DNA from: Streptomyces genisteinicus
GTDB taxonomy: Bacteria > Actinomycetota > Actinomycetes > Streptomycetales > Streptomycetaceae
Length of the DNA stretch: 64,000 bases
NCBI RefSeq assembly: GCF_014489615.1
Contig: NZ_CP060825.1
Coordinates: forward strand, 558,001 to 622,000
Direction of reading: 5' to 3'
Positions 52,061-60,579 of the stretch are shown here, piece after piece (position 1 is the stretch's first letter; every line of letters begins with the position of its first letter). A program made the translations under genes and the position numbers. The notes beneath the pieces were generated by a model. That model was not told where the DNA came from. It searched no databases and saw only the letters and a program-made list of their open reading frames with translations.

Positions 52061-52729
52061 TCAGGCGGGGCGTTCGGCCATGACGACGACGCCCGGTCCG
52101 GTGTGCTCGTCCGCGGGGAGGCGGAGTTCGGCGACCGGGCGCAGGCCGGCCTGTTCGATCAGGCCGGTGAGCTGTTCCGGCCGCCACTTGTGCGTGGTCC
52201 AGCGGACGGGCACGCCGCCGTACGCCTCGGTGCGCCGGAAGTCCTCGTCGCCGACGTGTGTGGCGGTGATGAGGTGCCCGCCCGGCACGAGGGCGCGTGC
52301 GAACAGGGCGAGTACCTGGGGCAGCACGGCGCGGGGAAGGTTGAACAGCGACCACCATCCGAGGACGCCGCCCAGGGATGCCTCCTCGAGGTCGAGTTCG
52401 GTGGCGGACGCGACGCTGAAGCGGCAGTGCGGGTAGAGGCGGCGGGCGTGCTCGATCATGCGGGGGGAGAGGTCGACGCCGGACACGTCGAGGCCGCGTT
52501 CGGCGAGGTAGCCGGTCACCGTGCCCGGTCCGCAGCCGACGTCGAGGACGGGCCCGCGTCCGCTCACGGAGTCGGCGAAGGCGTCGACCGACGCCTTGAG
52601 CCAGGGGTGGGTGCGGATGTCGCCCATGCCCGTCGTCCGCACCATGTGGACGTAGTTGTCGGCCACCCTGTCGTAGGACTCGCGGACGTCGTCGAGATCC
52701 GCCGGGCGGTCGATGTGGTGTGCGCGCAT
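52061..52729 (-). CDS. class I SAM-dependent methyltransferase
   Basis: This 222-residue protein has motif I VLDVGCGPGTVTGYLAERGLDVSGVDLSPRMIEHARR, an acidic motif II strand and LARALVPGGHLITATHV for motif III. It is a Methyltransf_11/25 type. It opens with VRESYDRVADNYVHMV, a common N-terminal helix in small-molecule methyltransferases. The substrate is unknown. The ATG at 52729 is the most 5' candidate and gives a normal length. Confidence 0.85.
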   Translation of the reverse strand: MRAHHIDRPADLDDVRESYDRVADNYVHMVRTTGMGDIRTHPWLKASVDAFADSVSGRGPVLDVGCGPGTVTGYLAERGLDVSGVDLSPRMIEHARRLYPHCRFSVASATELDLEEASLGGVLGWWSLFNLPRAVLPQVLALFARALVPGGHLITATHVGDEDFRRTEAYGGVPVRWTTHKWRPEQLTGLIEQAGLRPVAELRLPADEHTGPGVVVMAERPA

Positions 52730-52833
52730 CGGGCCACGATAGGCCGGGGGCCGTGCCCGCGCCGAGGCCTGTCGCGGCTTCGGGGCGGGGGCGTCCGGCG
52801 GGCCTTGTCACAGGCGGCTGGCAGACTGGGCGC

Positions 52834-53049
52834 ATGTCTGCTCCGCGCCGCCTGTGCCCCGTGTGCCACCGCCGGATCGCCGTGGTCGCGGGACGGTGGG
52901 CACGGCACGATCCGGCCGATGCCCGTTCCGGGTCCGAGCTGGTGTCGTGTCCGGGCTCCCGTCTCCTCGCGCCGCTCGATCCCGCGCTCCAGCCGTCGCT
53001 CGACGGCAGTGTGCTGCCGGTGCTTCCGGGCCAGTTGGCGTTGTTCTGA
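52834..53049 (+). CDS. small CxxC protein
   Basis: This 71-residue protein begins MSAPRRLCPVCHRRIAVVAGRWARHDP and has a second single cysteine (LVSCPGSRL). The CPVC plus later His/Cys suggests a small zinc-binding knuckle. Similar short proteins occur across Streptomyces, function unknown. The ATG at 52834 lacks a good ribosome site and may be leaderless. It converges on the hydrolase gene. Confidence 0.6.
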   Translation: MSAPRRLCPVCHRRIAVVAGRWARHDPADARSGSELVSCPGSRLLAPLDPALQPSLDGSVLPVLPGQLALF

Positions 53050-53062
53050 GGGCGCGGGGGCG

Positions 53063-54064
53063 TCAGGTGGCGCTGCGTTCGCTCGCGTCCTTCAGCCCGC
53101 CTCCGGTGTCGTTGCCGGATCTGCGGAGCAGTTCGCGCCAGCGCTCGCCGTCCCACTCTGCGGCGGGCGTGCCGGAGACGAAGTCCTCGATCAGGGCGAG
53201 GAAGCGGGCCGGGTCGGTGTGGAAGGGGAAGTGCCCGGCGTCCTCGAAGATCTCCAGGCGGCTGCCGGGCATGGCGAGGTGTGCGGTGTGGGCCTGGTCG
53301 GCGGGGACCACGCCGTCGTGTGCGCCCCAGACGAGCATCACGGGCATGCCCTCGGTCAGGTAGCAGCGGTCGAGCATGGTCACCACCTGTCCGCGCCAGT
53401 CGACGACGGCCCGCAGGGTCCGGATGAAGGCGCTGCGGGCGGTGGCGTCGGGCAGGGCGTCGACGAGGCCGAGGAGTTCGGGCGCGTCGCGGCCGAGTCC
53501 GGTGTCCAGGGCGCGCAGCAGGGCGGTGCACAGGCGCGCGGACAGCCGCATGCCGGGCAGTCGGAGGGCGGACAGCAGGAGGTCGGCGCCGGGGAGCGAC
53601 ACGGCGCGCAGCACGGGGTTGACCGCGCGGCCCACTCCCCCGGTGCCGACGAGCACCAGGCGGTCGGTGCGTTCGGGGAACTGGTAGGCGAACTGCATGG
53701 CGACGCCGCCGCCGAGGGAGTGGCCGACGAGGGTCACCCGGTCGATGCCGAGGACGCCCAGCAGGTCGCGCATGCCGTTGGCGTAGGCGGCGACGGAGTA
53801 GTCGGCGCGGGGCCGGTCGGAGGCGCCGTGGCCGAGCAGGTCGGGGGCGATCACGGTGTGCCGGCGGGCGAGCGAGGGGATGAGGTCGGCCCAGGTGGCG
53901 GAGGAGTCGCCGATGCCGTGGATGAGGAGGATCGCCGGTCCCTCGCCGGCGATCCGGTAGGCCCTGCGGTAGCCGTGGACGGTGCGGTGGTGGAGTCGCA
54001 CGTCGGCCGCGGTGACCGGCCGCAGCCGGGGCTGCCGGGTCTGCGTGGTCCGGGGCGGGAGCAT
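53063..54064 (-). CDS. alpha/beta hydrolase
   Basis: This 333-residue serine hydrolase has the oxyanion HGIGDSSATW, nucleophile elbow VGHSLGGGVAMQFA, catalytic Asp in VMLVWGAHDGVVPADQ and His in EDAGHFPFHTDPARF. The fold matches epoxide-hydrolase/lipase-like alpha/beta hydrolases; the substrate cannot be inferred. The ATG at 54064 begins MLPPRTTQTRQ. It is divergent from nagB, with about 230 bp between the starts. Confidence 0.87.
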   Translation of the reverse strand: MLPPRTTQTRQPRLRPVTAADVRLHHRTVHGYRRAYRIAGEGPAILLIHGIGDSSATWADLIPSLARRHTVIAPDLLGHGASDRPRADYSVAAYANGMRDLLGVLGIDRVTLVGHSLGGGVAMQFAYQFPERTDRLVLVGTGGVGRAVNPVLRAVSLPGADLLLSALRLPGMRLSARLCTALLRALDTGLGRDAPELLGLVDALPDATARSAFIRTLRAVVDWRGQVVTMLDRCYLTEGMPVMLVWGAHDGVVPADQAHTAHLAMPGSRLEIFEDAGHFPFHTDPARFLALIEDFVSGTPAAEWDGERWRELLRRSGNDTGGGLKDASERSAT

Positions 54065-54253
54065 CGGCGGCCTCCTGCCGGTGTGGGCGCGACGGCTTCC
54101 GGCCGCCGCATGGTCCGAGCGTAGAACCTCCGTCGCACGGCGGGTTTCCGGCAGGTTTCACCCCGGGTACATGTGCCCGGCGCGGGCGCGAAGAACGTAT
54201 TTCCTGTGTTCGGGGGCGGTCTCGGGCGGGACAGATGGCCTCACCGTTGATAG

Positions 54254-54269
54254 ATTGGTCTACACCACT
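54254..54269. promoter_or_regulatory. DasR-responsive element (dre) upstream of nagB
   Basis: ATTGGTCTACACCACT fits the dre consensus A(C/G)TGGTCTAGACCA(C/G)T closely. It ends 26 bases before the nagB start. DasR, a GntR repressor relieved by glucosamine phosphates, controls nagB in Streptomyces. Confidence 0.85.
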
Positions 54270-54294
54270 GAGCGCATCAGAGACAGGGATCTTC

Positions 54295-55080
54295 GTGGAA
54301 GTTGTCATCGTTCCGGACTCCGCCGCGGGTGGCGAGCTGATCGCCGAAGCCATGGCCGGCCTGCTGCGACAGAAGCCCGACGCCCTGCTCGGCGTCGCGA
54401 CGGGGTCGACGCCGCTGCCCGTGTACGAGGCCCTCGCGGCGAAGGTCCGGGCCGGGGAGGCGGACACGTCGCGGGCGCGCGTCTGCCAGCTCGACGAGTA
54501 CGTCGGCCTCCCGGCGGGCCACCCGGAGTCCTACCGCTCCGTGGTGCTGCGCGAGGTCGTCGAACCGCTCGGGCTGAGCGAGTCGGCGTTCCTGGGCCCC
54601 GACGGCACGGCCGAGGACGTGGCGGCGGCCTGCCTCGCCTACGACCGGGCGCTGGCCGAGGCCGGCGGTGTCGATCTCCAGCTGCTCGGCATCGGCACGG
54701 ACGGGCACATCGGCTTCAACGAGCCCTGCTCCTCGCTCGCCTCCCGCACCCGCATCAAGACGCTCACCGAGCAGACCCGCGTCGACAACGCCCGGTTCTT
54801 CGACGGCGACATCGGCCAGGTCCCCCATCACGTGATCACCCAGGGCATCGGCACCATCCTGGAAGCCCGCCACCTGGTGCTGCTGGCGACCGGCGAGGCG
54901 AAGGCGGACGCGGTCGCCCTCGCGGTGGAGGGCCCGCTCTCCGCCCTGGTGCCCGCGTCGGCGCTCCAGCTGCACCCCCATGCCACGGTGGTCGTCGACG
55001 AGGCCGCCGCCTCCAGCCTGAAGCTGGCCGACTACTTCCGCGCGACGTACGCGGCGAAGCCCTCCTGGCAGGGCATCTGA
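54295..55080 (+). CDS. nagB: glucosamine-6-phosphate deaminase
   Basis: This 261-residue deaminase/isomerase starts VEVVIVPDSAAGGELIAEAM. It has LGVATGSTPLPVYEAL, the catalytic Asp in CQLDEYVGLPAGHPESYRSV, and GIGTDGHIGFNEP with the catalytic histidine. It converts glucosamine-6-phosphate to fructose-6-phosphate and ammonium, the last step of N-acetylglucosamine catabolism. The GTG at 54295 has a purine-rich AGACAGGGA upstream. A dre site at 54254-54269 predicts control by DasR, linking it to chitin use and development. Confidence 0.96.
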   Translation: MEVVIVPDSAAGGELIAEAMAGLLRQKPDALLGVATGSTPLPVYEALAAKVRAGEADTSRARVCQLDEYVGLPAGHPESYRSVVLREVVEPLGLSESAFLGPDGTAEDVAAACLAYDRALAEAGGVDLQLLGIGTDGHIGFNEPCSSLASRTRIKTLTEQTRVDNARFFDGDIGQVPHHVITQGIGTILEARHLVLLATGEAKADAVALAVEGPLSALVPASALQLHPHATVVVDEAAASSLKLADYFRATYAAKPSWQGI

Positions 55081-55249
55081 GCAGCGCGCCCGCCACGCGG
55101 GGAGCGGGCGGTGGCCGGTGACGGCCGCCGCCCGCTTCCGCGTTCCCCGGCGGACCGCGCGGTTCCCGCCGCCGCGGCGTCCGGCCCGACCGCGCGACCG
55201 GCTCCGGAACAGGGCGCACCGCGTGCCAGGGCACCCCGCGAAGGGATCG

Positions 55250-55949
55250 GTGACGTTCCCGGTGGACGCCCTGGACGGCACCTGGGCGGAGGTGGCCGTG
55301 CCCGGCGGGCCGCGAAGCTCGACGGCGACCGGGTCGAGTGCACCGGCACCGCGTACACGAGCCGCCGTGAACCGCTGCCACTGCTGCGCGTCGAGGAGCT
55401 CGACCTGCCGGGCGGGTGGGACTCCTGGTACGGCTGTCCCGGGAGTCCCACCCGTCGGTGGGGCGGTGCCCGGAGCCCCATCCGTGATGACCGGGCTGGG
55501 ACCACCGGCCCGCGGCGGCGCGCGGACGGGGCGCGGCGCCGGCGCGCGGTGGCGCGCCGCGGATCGAGGAGGGTGCCTGGATCCCGCTGGAGGACGGGGT
55601 GTTCGTGTACGTCGAGAGCGGCGGGACGCACCGGCCGGGCGACTTCCGGACGGTCGCCGTGCGTACCGCGACGGGTGACGTGGAGTGCCCCGCCGACCCG
55701 GCACGGCGGCCGCTGCTGGTGCCGCCGCACGGCGTCGAGGTGCGTCACGCCCGCCGGCACGGGCGCTCGGCGGCCGGTCTGCGCCCGGCGTTCGCGCCGT
55801 CGGCCGCCCCGCTGCCGGCGGCGGACGACGAGGCCCTGGCGGCCGAGGCGGGAGCGGAGGAGGAGGCCGTCGCCGCCGAACGGGCCGCGAAGGCCGGTTC
55901 ACCGGGCCCGGATAACGGGCAAAACGATCAGGGACGGTCCGAGAGCTGA
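55250..55949 (+). pseudogene. decayed gene, frameshifted, function unknown
   Basis: Three successive plus-strand frames carry sensible, codon-biased sequence. Frame 1 reads VTFPVDALDGTWAEVAVPGG (from 55250), frame 2 continues AKLDGDRVECTGTAY then EELDLPGGWDSWYGCPG, and frame 3 gives RIEEGAWIPLEDGVFVYVES then GDFRTVAVRTATGDVECPAD and an Ala/Glu-rich C-terminus to a stop at 55949. Together they read as one gene broken by a frameshift near 55305 and another between 55440 and 55560. The latter interval has a perfect hairpin (arms 55414-55425 and 55442-55453). No family recognised. Sequencing errors in GC-rich DNA could also cause this. Confidence 0.55.
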
Positions 55950-55976
55950 CGGTTCGGCCCGGGAAGGAGCACCACC

Positions 55977-56852
55977 ATGGCAACGCCGCTGTCCGCGGAC
56001 AGATTACTGAAAGCACTGCGCGACGAAGGCCTGCGCGTCGTCGAGCACCGGAGCTGGCGCACCCACAACCGCAACCACAAGGGACCCTGGGGCCCGGTGA
56101 ACGGCGTGATGATCCATCACACCGTCACCTCGGGCACATCGGGCTCCGTCGAACTCTGCTACAACGGGCACTCCAGCCTGCCCGGACCGCTGTGCCACGG
56201 CGTGATCGCCAAGGACGGCACCGTCTACCTCGTCGGCAACGGCCGGGCCAACCACGCCGGTCTCGGAGACGACGACGTGCTCCGCGCCGTCGTCAACGAG
56301 ACCGCGCTGCCGGCGGACAACGAGGCCAACACGGACGGGAACCGGTACTTCTACGGTTTCGAGTGCGTCAACCTCGGCGACGGCAACGACCCTTGGCCGG
56401 CCGCCCAGCTGGAGGCGATCGAGAAGGCGTCCGCCGCGATCTGCCGGGCGCACGGCTGGTCGCAGCGCTCGGTGATCGGGCACAAGGAGTGGCAGCCGGG
56501 CAAGGTCGACCCGCGCGGCTTCACGATGGACGCGATGCGCGAACGGATCCGGCAGCGCCTGGGCGGCAGCCCCGACGGCCCGCCGGCGCCGCCGCCCGCG
56601 CCGCGGTACGAGCCGTTCCCGGGCGCCGCGTTCTTCCAGGTGGGCCGGAGCAGCGCGATCGTCACGGCGATGGGCAGGCGGCTGGTGGCCGAGGGCTGCG
56701 GCCGGTACCAGGTGGGGCCGGGCCCCTCCTGGTCGGAGGCCGACCGCGCGTCGTACGCGGCGTGGCAGCGCAAGCTGGGGTACTCGGGCTCGGACGCGGA
56801 CGGCATCCCGGGCAAGACCAGCTGGGACAGGCTGAAGGTGCCGAACGTCTGA
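55977..56852 (+). CDS. N-acetylmuramoyl-L-alanine amidase with C-terminal peptidoglycan-binding domain
   Basis: This 291-residue protein is an Amidase_2 domain with zinc ligands in NGVMIHHTVTS, NHAG and VIGHKEW (about residues 40-190). A Pro-rich linker (PPAPPPAPR) joins it to a C-terminal peptidoglycan-binding domain (FFQVGRSSAIVTAMGRRLV ... WSEADRASYAAWQRKLGYSGSDADGIPGKTSWDRL). There is no signal peptide, so the protein looks like a phage endolysin or a cytosolic lysin. No phage genes surround it. The ATG at 55977 has GGAAGGAG upstream. It cleaves the bond between muramic acid and the stem peptide. Confidence 0.88.
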   Translation: MATPLSADRLLKALRDEGLRVVEHRSWRTHNRNHKGPWGPVNGVMIHHTVTSGTSGSVELCYNGHSSLPGPLCHGVIAKDGTVYLVGNGRANHAGLGDDDVLRAVVNETALPADNEANTDGNRYFYGFECVNLGDGNDPWPAAQLEAIEKASAAICRAHGWSQRSVIGHKEWQPGKVDPRGFTMDAMRERIRQRLGGSPDGPPAPPPAPRYEPFPGAAFFQVGRSSAIVTAMGRRLVAEGCGRYQVGPGPSWSEADRASYAAWQRKLGYSGSDADGIPGKTSWDRLKVPNV

Positions 56853-56857
56853 CCGCG

Positions 56858-56909
56858 GCGCACCGGTCCGGGCCGCCCCCCTGCGGGGGAACGGCCCGGA
56901 CCGGTGCGC
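56858..56909. terminator. long stem-loop terminator between convergent genes
   Basis: Arms 56858-56875 and 56892-56909 are perfect over 18 bp around a GC-rich loop. It starts 6 bases after the amidase stop and also faces the convergent small gene at 56921-57133, so it probably stops transcription from both sides. Confidence 0.8.
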
Positions 56910-56920
56910 GCGGGTCGCGT

Positions 56921-57133
56921 TCAGCGCCGGTGCGAGGCCGCCAGCCACTCCAGCGCCCAGGGTTCCAGGTCGAGCACCGCGCGCTCCACGAGTGCGCCCA
57001 GCTCGCGGTGCGTCCAGGCGTCGCCGTGCTCGGCGCGCAGCCCCTCGCACAGCCGCAGCAGCCGCCTGACGGTGGCCACGGACAGGCCGTACTCGTCGGC
57101 GGTCTGCTCGATGGCCCGCTCCACGGTGCTCAT
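56921..57133 (-). CDS. small helical protein, unknown function
   Basis: This 70-residue protein (MSTVERAIEQTADEYGLSVATVRRLLRLCEGLRAEHGDAW...) has a helix-turn-helix-like opening (YGLSVATVRRLLRLC) and several more helices. It resembles small uncharacterised actinobacterial proteins, but no family was identified with confidence. The ATG at 57133 gives the full length. It stands between the amidase (convergent) and the solute-binding protein gene (same strand, 80 bp). Confidence 0.6.
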   Translation of the reverse strand: MSTVERAIEQTADEYGLSVATVRRLLRLCEGLRAEHGDAWTHRELGALVERAVLDLEPWALEWLAASHRR

Positions 57134-57214
57134 GTCCGGTCAACGACCGGGTGCGGAAGGGGACACCGGCGTGCCGGGGTCACGGGTGCGGCCCGCCCGT
57201 GCGCGCCGCGCACC

Positions 57215-58573
57215 CTACGTCCGGCTCGCGGTGCAGTCGGCGGGCGTGGGCCTGCCCGTGGGCCAGGCGAGACCGACGAAGCGGATGCGGCCGGGTGCGT
57301 CCGGCGACAGTTCGACGACCGAGACGGCCTTGTTGTAGGGGTTGCCGTAGTTGTCGAGGCAGATCCAGCCGCTGGCGCCCTCGACCTTGCCCATGCCGTG
57401 GAGCCGGAGCCAGGCGTCGCGGATGCGGTCCAGGGTGGGGACGACGGGGTCGCTGTCGTCGCGCATGCGGATGGCGGTGAACGCGGTGAGGCCCGCGTCG
57501 TAGAAGGTGATGGTCCGGGAGTCGGTGAGCTCGACCTCGCCGATGTCGCCGGCCTCCTTGCCCGTGGCCAGTCCGGCGAGGGTCCGGTAGGCGGCGGCGG
57601 AGCCGCCGGTGGCGGGGGCGTCCGGCGCGGTCCACGCGTCGGGGTGGGCGACGGCCGCGTACTGGAGGGTGACGCCCTTGCGGAAGGCGTCCCAGTCGAG
57701 GAGGTCGTCGGAGGAGAGGGTGGACGCTCCGGAGCCGGTGATGACGGTGTACTTCTTCTCCGTGCAGCCCCGGTTGCCGAGTTCGTTCACGAACTGCCGG
57801 AGCTGGACGGGGCGTCCGGCGAAGTAGACGACCCGGGCCGGCGAGGTGCAGATGGTGTCGACCATCTGGTCGAAGGCGTTCGCGGTGGTGCCCTCCTCGT
57901 GGAACTCGTCGGGGGCGCGGAACTGCTCGGGGGCCCTGGGCGATCCGGCGGTCCGTTCGGCGAAGGCCCGCTTGAGGGCGTCGACGACGGGGATGCCGCG
58001 CTCCCGGGTGAGGTAGCCGATCGCGGCCTGGGTGGTCGCGGTGGAGACGTCGAAGCCGATGACGGCCCGCAGGTTGTCCCTGTCCGACTCGGACATGTCG
58101 CCGAGCTGCTCGGCGACGGCGCGCCAGTGGTCGTGGTTGCGGCCGGGGTTGGCGAGCAGCAGGCGTATCGCGGGCTTCTTGCTGTTGGAGTCGTGGTTGG
58201 CGCGGTACTGGGCGAGATAGGCGCCCTGGACCTCGTGCAGGGTCTTCTCCTGCTCGAAGGGCTGGGTCGCGGTCATGGGCAGCATCACGGCGACGGAGAC
58301 ATGGGGTTCGTCGCGGATGCGGTCGTTCTCGGCCTTGATGCGGGCGCTGACGGCGGCCAGGTTGTCGGCGAACACGAATCCGCCGTCGGTGACCCCGGTG
58401 CACTCCTCGCGGCCCTCGGGGCCGCGTTCCTCGATGCCCTCGCCGCAGGAGGGGTCCGGGCCGAACACGGCGAACGCGATCCAGGCGGCGCCGCCCAGCA
58501 CGACGAGCGCGCCGAGGAGCGCGACCGCCTTGGTGAGCGGGCCGCCGGGGAGTCTGCGGAGGAACGACGTCAT
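57215..58573 (-). CDS. membrane-anchored substrate-binding protein without permease genes
   Basis: This 452-residue protein has one N-terminal transmembrane anchor (AVALLGALVVLGGAAWIAFAVF, about residues 16-37) and no lipobox. A periplasmic-binding-like domain of the branched-chain amino acid (type I) fold follows, showing SVAVMLPMTATQPFEQEKTLHEVQGAYLA, IRLLLANPG, AVIGFDVSTATTQAAIGYLTRERGIPVV and YFAGRPVQLRQFVNEL. No ABC permease or ATPase is nearby. Its start codon overlaps the stop of a P-loop NTPase gene (ATGA), so both are made together. It would sense, rather than import, a ligand outside the membrane; that role is inference. Confidence 0.8.
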   Translation of the reverse strand: MTSFLRRLPGGPLTKAVALLGALVVLGGAAWIAFAVFGPDPSCGEGIEERGPEGREECTGVTDGGFVFADNLAAVSARIKAENDRIRDEPHVSVAVMLPMTATQPFEQEKTLHEVQGAYLAQYRANHDSNSKKPAIRLLLANPGRNHDHWRAVAEQLGDMSESDRDNLRAVIGFDVSTATTQAAIGYLTRERGIPVVDALKRAFAERTAGSPRAPEQFRAPDEFHEEGTTANAFDQMVDTICTSPARVVYFAGRPVQLRQFVNELGNRGCTEKKYTVITGSGASTLSSDDLLDWDAFRKGVTLQYAAVAHPDAWTAPDAPATGGSAAAYRTLAGLATGKEAGDIGEVELTDSRTITFYDAGLTAFTAIRMRDDSDPVVPTLDRIRDAWLRLHGMGKVEGASGWICLDNYGNPYNKAVSVVELSPDAPGRIRFVGLAWPTGRPTPADCTASRT

Positions 58574-60561
58574 GACGGGACTCCTTCCGGGACGGGCAGG
58601 TCGGGTGCCTGGACGCCGGCGCGCAGCCGGGCCGGCCAGGCGGTGGACGCCTCCAGGTACGCGGCGTGCGCGGCCCGGTTGCCGTACAGCGTCTCCAGCG
58701 CGATGCGGACGGTGGTGAGTTCGTCCTCGCGGGGGGCGAGGGTGAGCGGGTCGGACAGGCGCCACAGCAGGGGGACGAGGCTGGCGACGGCCTCGTGCCG
58801 CACACCGTGCCGGTCGCTGCCGCAGGCGGTGCAGGACAGGGCCGGTGCGCAGGGCGGCGGTTCGTAGCCCTGGCGGGGGCGGGGTGCCGAGCAGACGGTG
58901 TTGAGGGTGGCGAGCCACCTGGCGGGGGCGGCCGCGGTGAAGCGGTGGTGCAGCGCGCAGACGACCTCCTCGGTGCGTCCGAGCGCCAGGGTGTGGTGCA
59001 GGTAGCTGTCGCCCCGCGGATCGCACAGGGAGCGCAGCCGCAGGTGTGTGTCGCGCCAGCGTTCGTGGGGTGTGGTGGCGGCGAAGCGGTGGCGCAGGAC
59101 CATGTCGAGGGCGCGGTCGCCGTCGAGGCAGGAGGCGCGGCGGTAGTCGTCGGCCTCGCGGACCCGTGCGGCGACGAGGTCCTGCGAGTGGTCCTCGGGG
59201 TGCGCGAAGGTCCACAGGCCGCGGCGGGTGGCGGGGTCCGCGGCGGCGGACAGCAGCACCAGCCGGTCCCGGACCACCGGGTCGGGCAGCAGCTTGGCGA
59301 GCAGGTCCGGGGCGGCCTCGTCGAGGAGGCCGGCGGTGTCCGGGCCGCCGCCGGTCTCCCTGACCCTCCGGACGGCGGTGTCGGCGAGCGTGCGGGCGCC
59401 GGCGGCGCGGCCGCCGCTGTAGCGGGCGAGGAGCCGGGGCAGGTGGTCGGGGTAGTCGACGGGGCTGAGCATCTCCGCGATGTGGGAGCCCTCCACCGCC
59501 GGGATGCCCAGCACGAGCGGCCCGTCCCCGGGGGCGCCCGCGGCGGACGCCTCCGTGAGCGGCGGGTGGTTGTCGCCGCGCCCGAGCAGGGTGGCGAGGA
59601 CCACGGGCCGGGTGACGGGACCGGTGCGGGGGGCCCGGCCGCGTTCCAGCAGGCCGAGGAAGGCGCGGCCGGTGGCGGTGTGGGCGTTGTCGATCAGGAG
59701 CAGCGGCCTCGGTTTCCTGTTGAGGCGGCGCAGGCGGCCGTAGTTGGCGTCGATGTCGTCGAGGAGGGCGGCGACCAGGTGCTCCTCGGCGGTCCTGCGC
59801 CGTTCGTCGAGCCGCCGGAAGACGCGGACGAACTGGAACAGGCGCTGGAGCGAGTCCCCCTGGTAGCCCTGGGAGCCGTGGAGCCGCTCGCCCCACCAGG
59901 CGAGGGCGCCCCGGTCGGGTTCGCCGCGCAGCAGCTGCTGGCGGGCGGCGTCGAGGACGATGCCGGCGAGGGCGTCGAGGCCGGGTACGGCGGAGAGCAC
60001 CTGCGGCAGGTTGGCGGTCACCAGGTCGAACCAGCGGCCGAGGCTTTCGCGGCGGCGGCGCAGGTCGGGGTCCTCGGCGGTGACGAGGGTGCGCAGGTCC
60101 GCCTCGGCCCGGCGCAGGTCCGCGGGCCGTACGTCGCGCTCGCCGGCGTTCGCCGGGCGCCAGGCGGTGACCACCAGCAGTCCCAGGGAGAGCCGGGGGA
60201 AGGCGAGCGCCTTGCCGAAGTGCTTCACGTCCAGGCCGAGCCGGTAGGCCAGCACGTAGAGCAGCTGGGTGATGCGGGAGGCGTTGGGGGCCGTCTCGTC
60301 GGCGAGGTCGGCGACCGACGGTTCGCCGAACCCGGGGGCGTCGAGGTCGACGCGGGCGAGCGGGACGCGCCCGATGTACGCGTCGTGGACCGCGTCGATC
60401 AGGGCGGTGCGGCCGCTGCCGCGCCCGCCGACGATCTCGACGACCGGTGCGCCCGCCGGGAAGGCGAGGGGAACCTGGTAGTTGCCGGTGTGATGGAGCC
60501 CCACGAGCCGGGGCACGAACTCCTCGTGCAGTGTGTGCTGGCCGTGCAGTCTCCCGCCCAT
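58570..60561 (-). CDS. P-loop NTPase (STAND-like) coupled to solute-binding protein
   Basis: This 663-residue ATPase has Walker A GGRGSGRT (residues 45-52), a Walker B candidate RPLLLIDNAH (about 285-294) and later helical regions. A Cys pair motif LSCTACGSDRHG (about 570-590) could bind zinc. No known catalytic effector domain is seen, and no transmembrane segment. It resembles STAND/AAA-type switch proteins. The ATG at 60561 has GGGGGAGCGG upstream. A perfect 25-bp dyad (60580-60604) lies just before it. It overlaps the downstream binding-protein gene by ATGA, and the pair likely forms one signal or resistance system of unknown function. Confidence 0.75.
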   Translation of the reverse strand: MGGRLHGQHTLHEEFVPRLVGLHHTGNYQVPLAFPAGAPVVEIVGGRGSGRTALIDAVHDAYIGRVPLARVDLDAPGFGEPSVADLADETAPNASRITQLLYVLAYRLGLDVKHFGKALAFPRLSLGLLVVTAWRPANAGERDVRPADLRRAEADLRTLVTAEDPDLRRRRESLGRWFDLVTANLPQVLSAVPGLDALAGIVLDAARQQLLRGEPDRGALAWWGERLHGSQGYQGDSLQRLFQFVRVFRRLDERRRTAEEHLVAALLDDIDANYGRLRRLNRKPRPLLLIDNAHTATGRAFLGLLERGRAPRTGPVTRPVVLATLLGRGDNHPPLTEASAAGAPGDGPLVLGIPAVEGSHIAEMLSPVDYPDHLPRLLARYSGGRAAGARTLADTAVRRVRETGGGPDTAGLLDEAAPDLLAKLLPDPVVRDRLVLLSAAADPATRRGLWTFAHPEDHSQDLVAARVREADDYRRASCLDGDRALDMVLRHRFAATTPHERWRDTHLRLRSLCDPRGDSYLHHTLALGRTEEVVCALHHRFTAAAPARWLATLNTVCSAPRPRQGYEPPPCAPALSCTACGSDRHGVRHEAVASLVPLLWRLSDPLTLAPREDELTTVRIALETLYGNRAAHAAYLEASTAWPARLRAGVQAPDLPVPEGVPS

Positions 60562-60579
60562 TCCGCTCCCCCGTCTCCG

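Noticed and set aside
57215..58573. Annotating the binding protein as a branched-chain amino acid importer component
   Set aside because: No permease or transport ATPase genes are nearby, there is no lipobox, and the gene is coupled to a different kind of NTPase.
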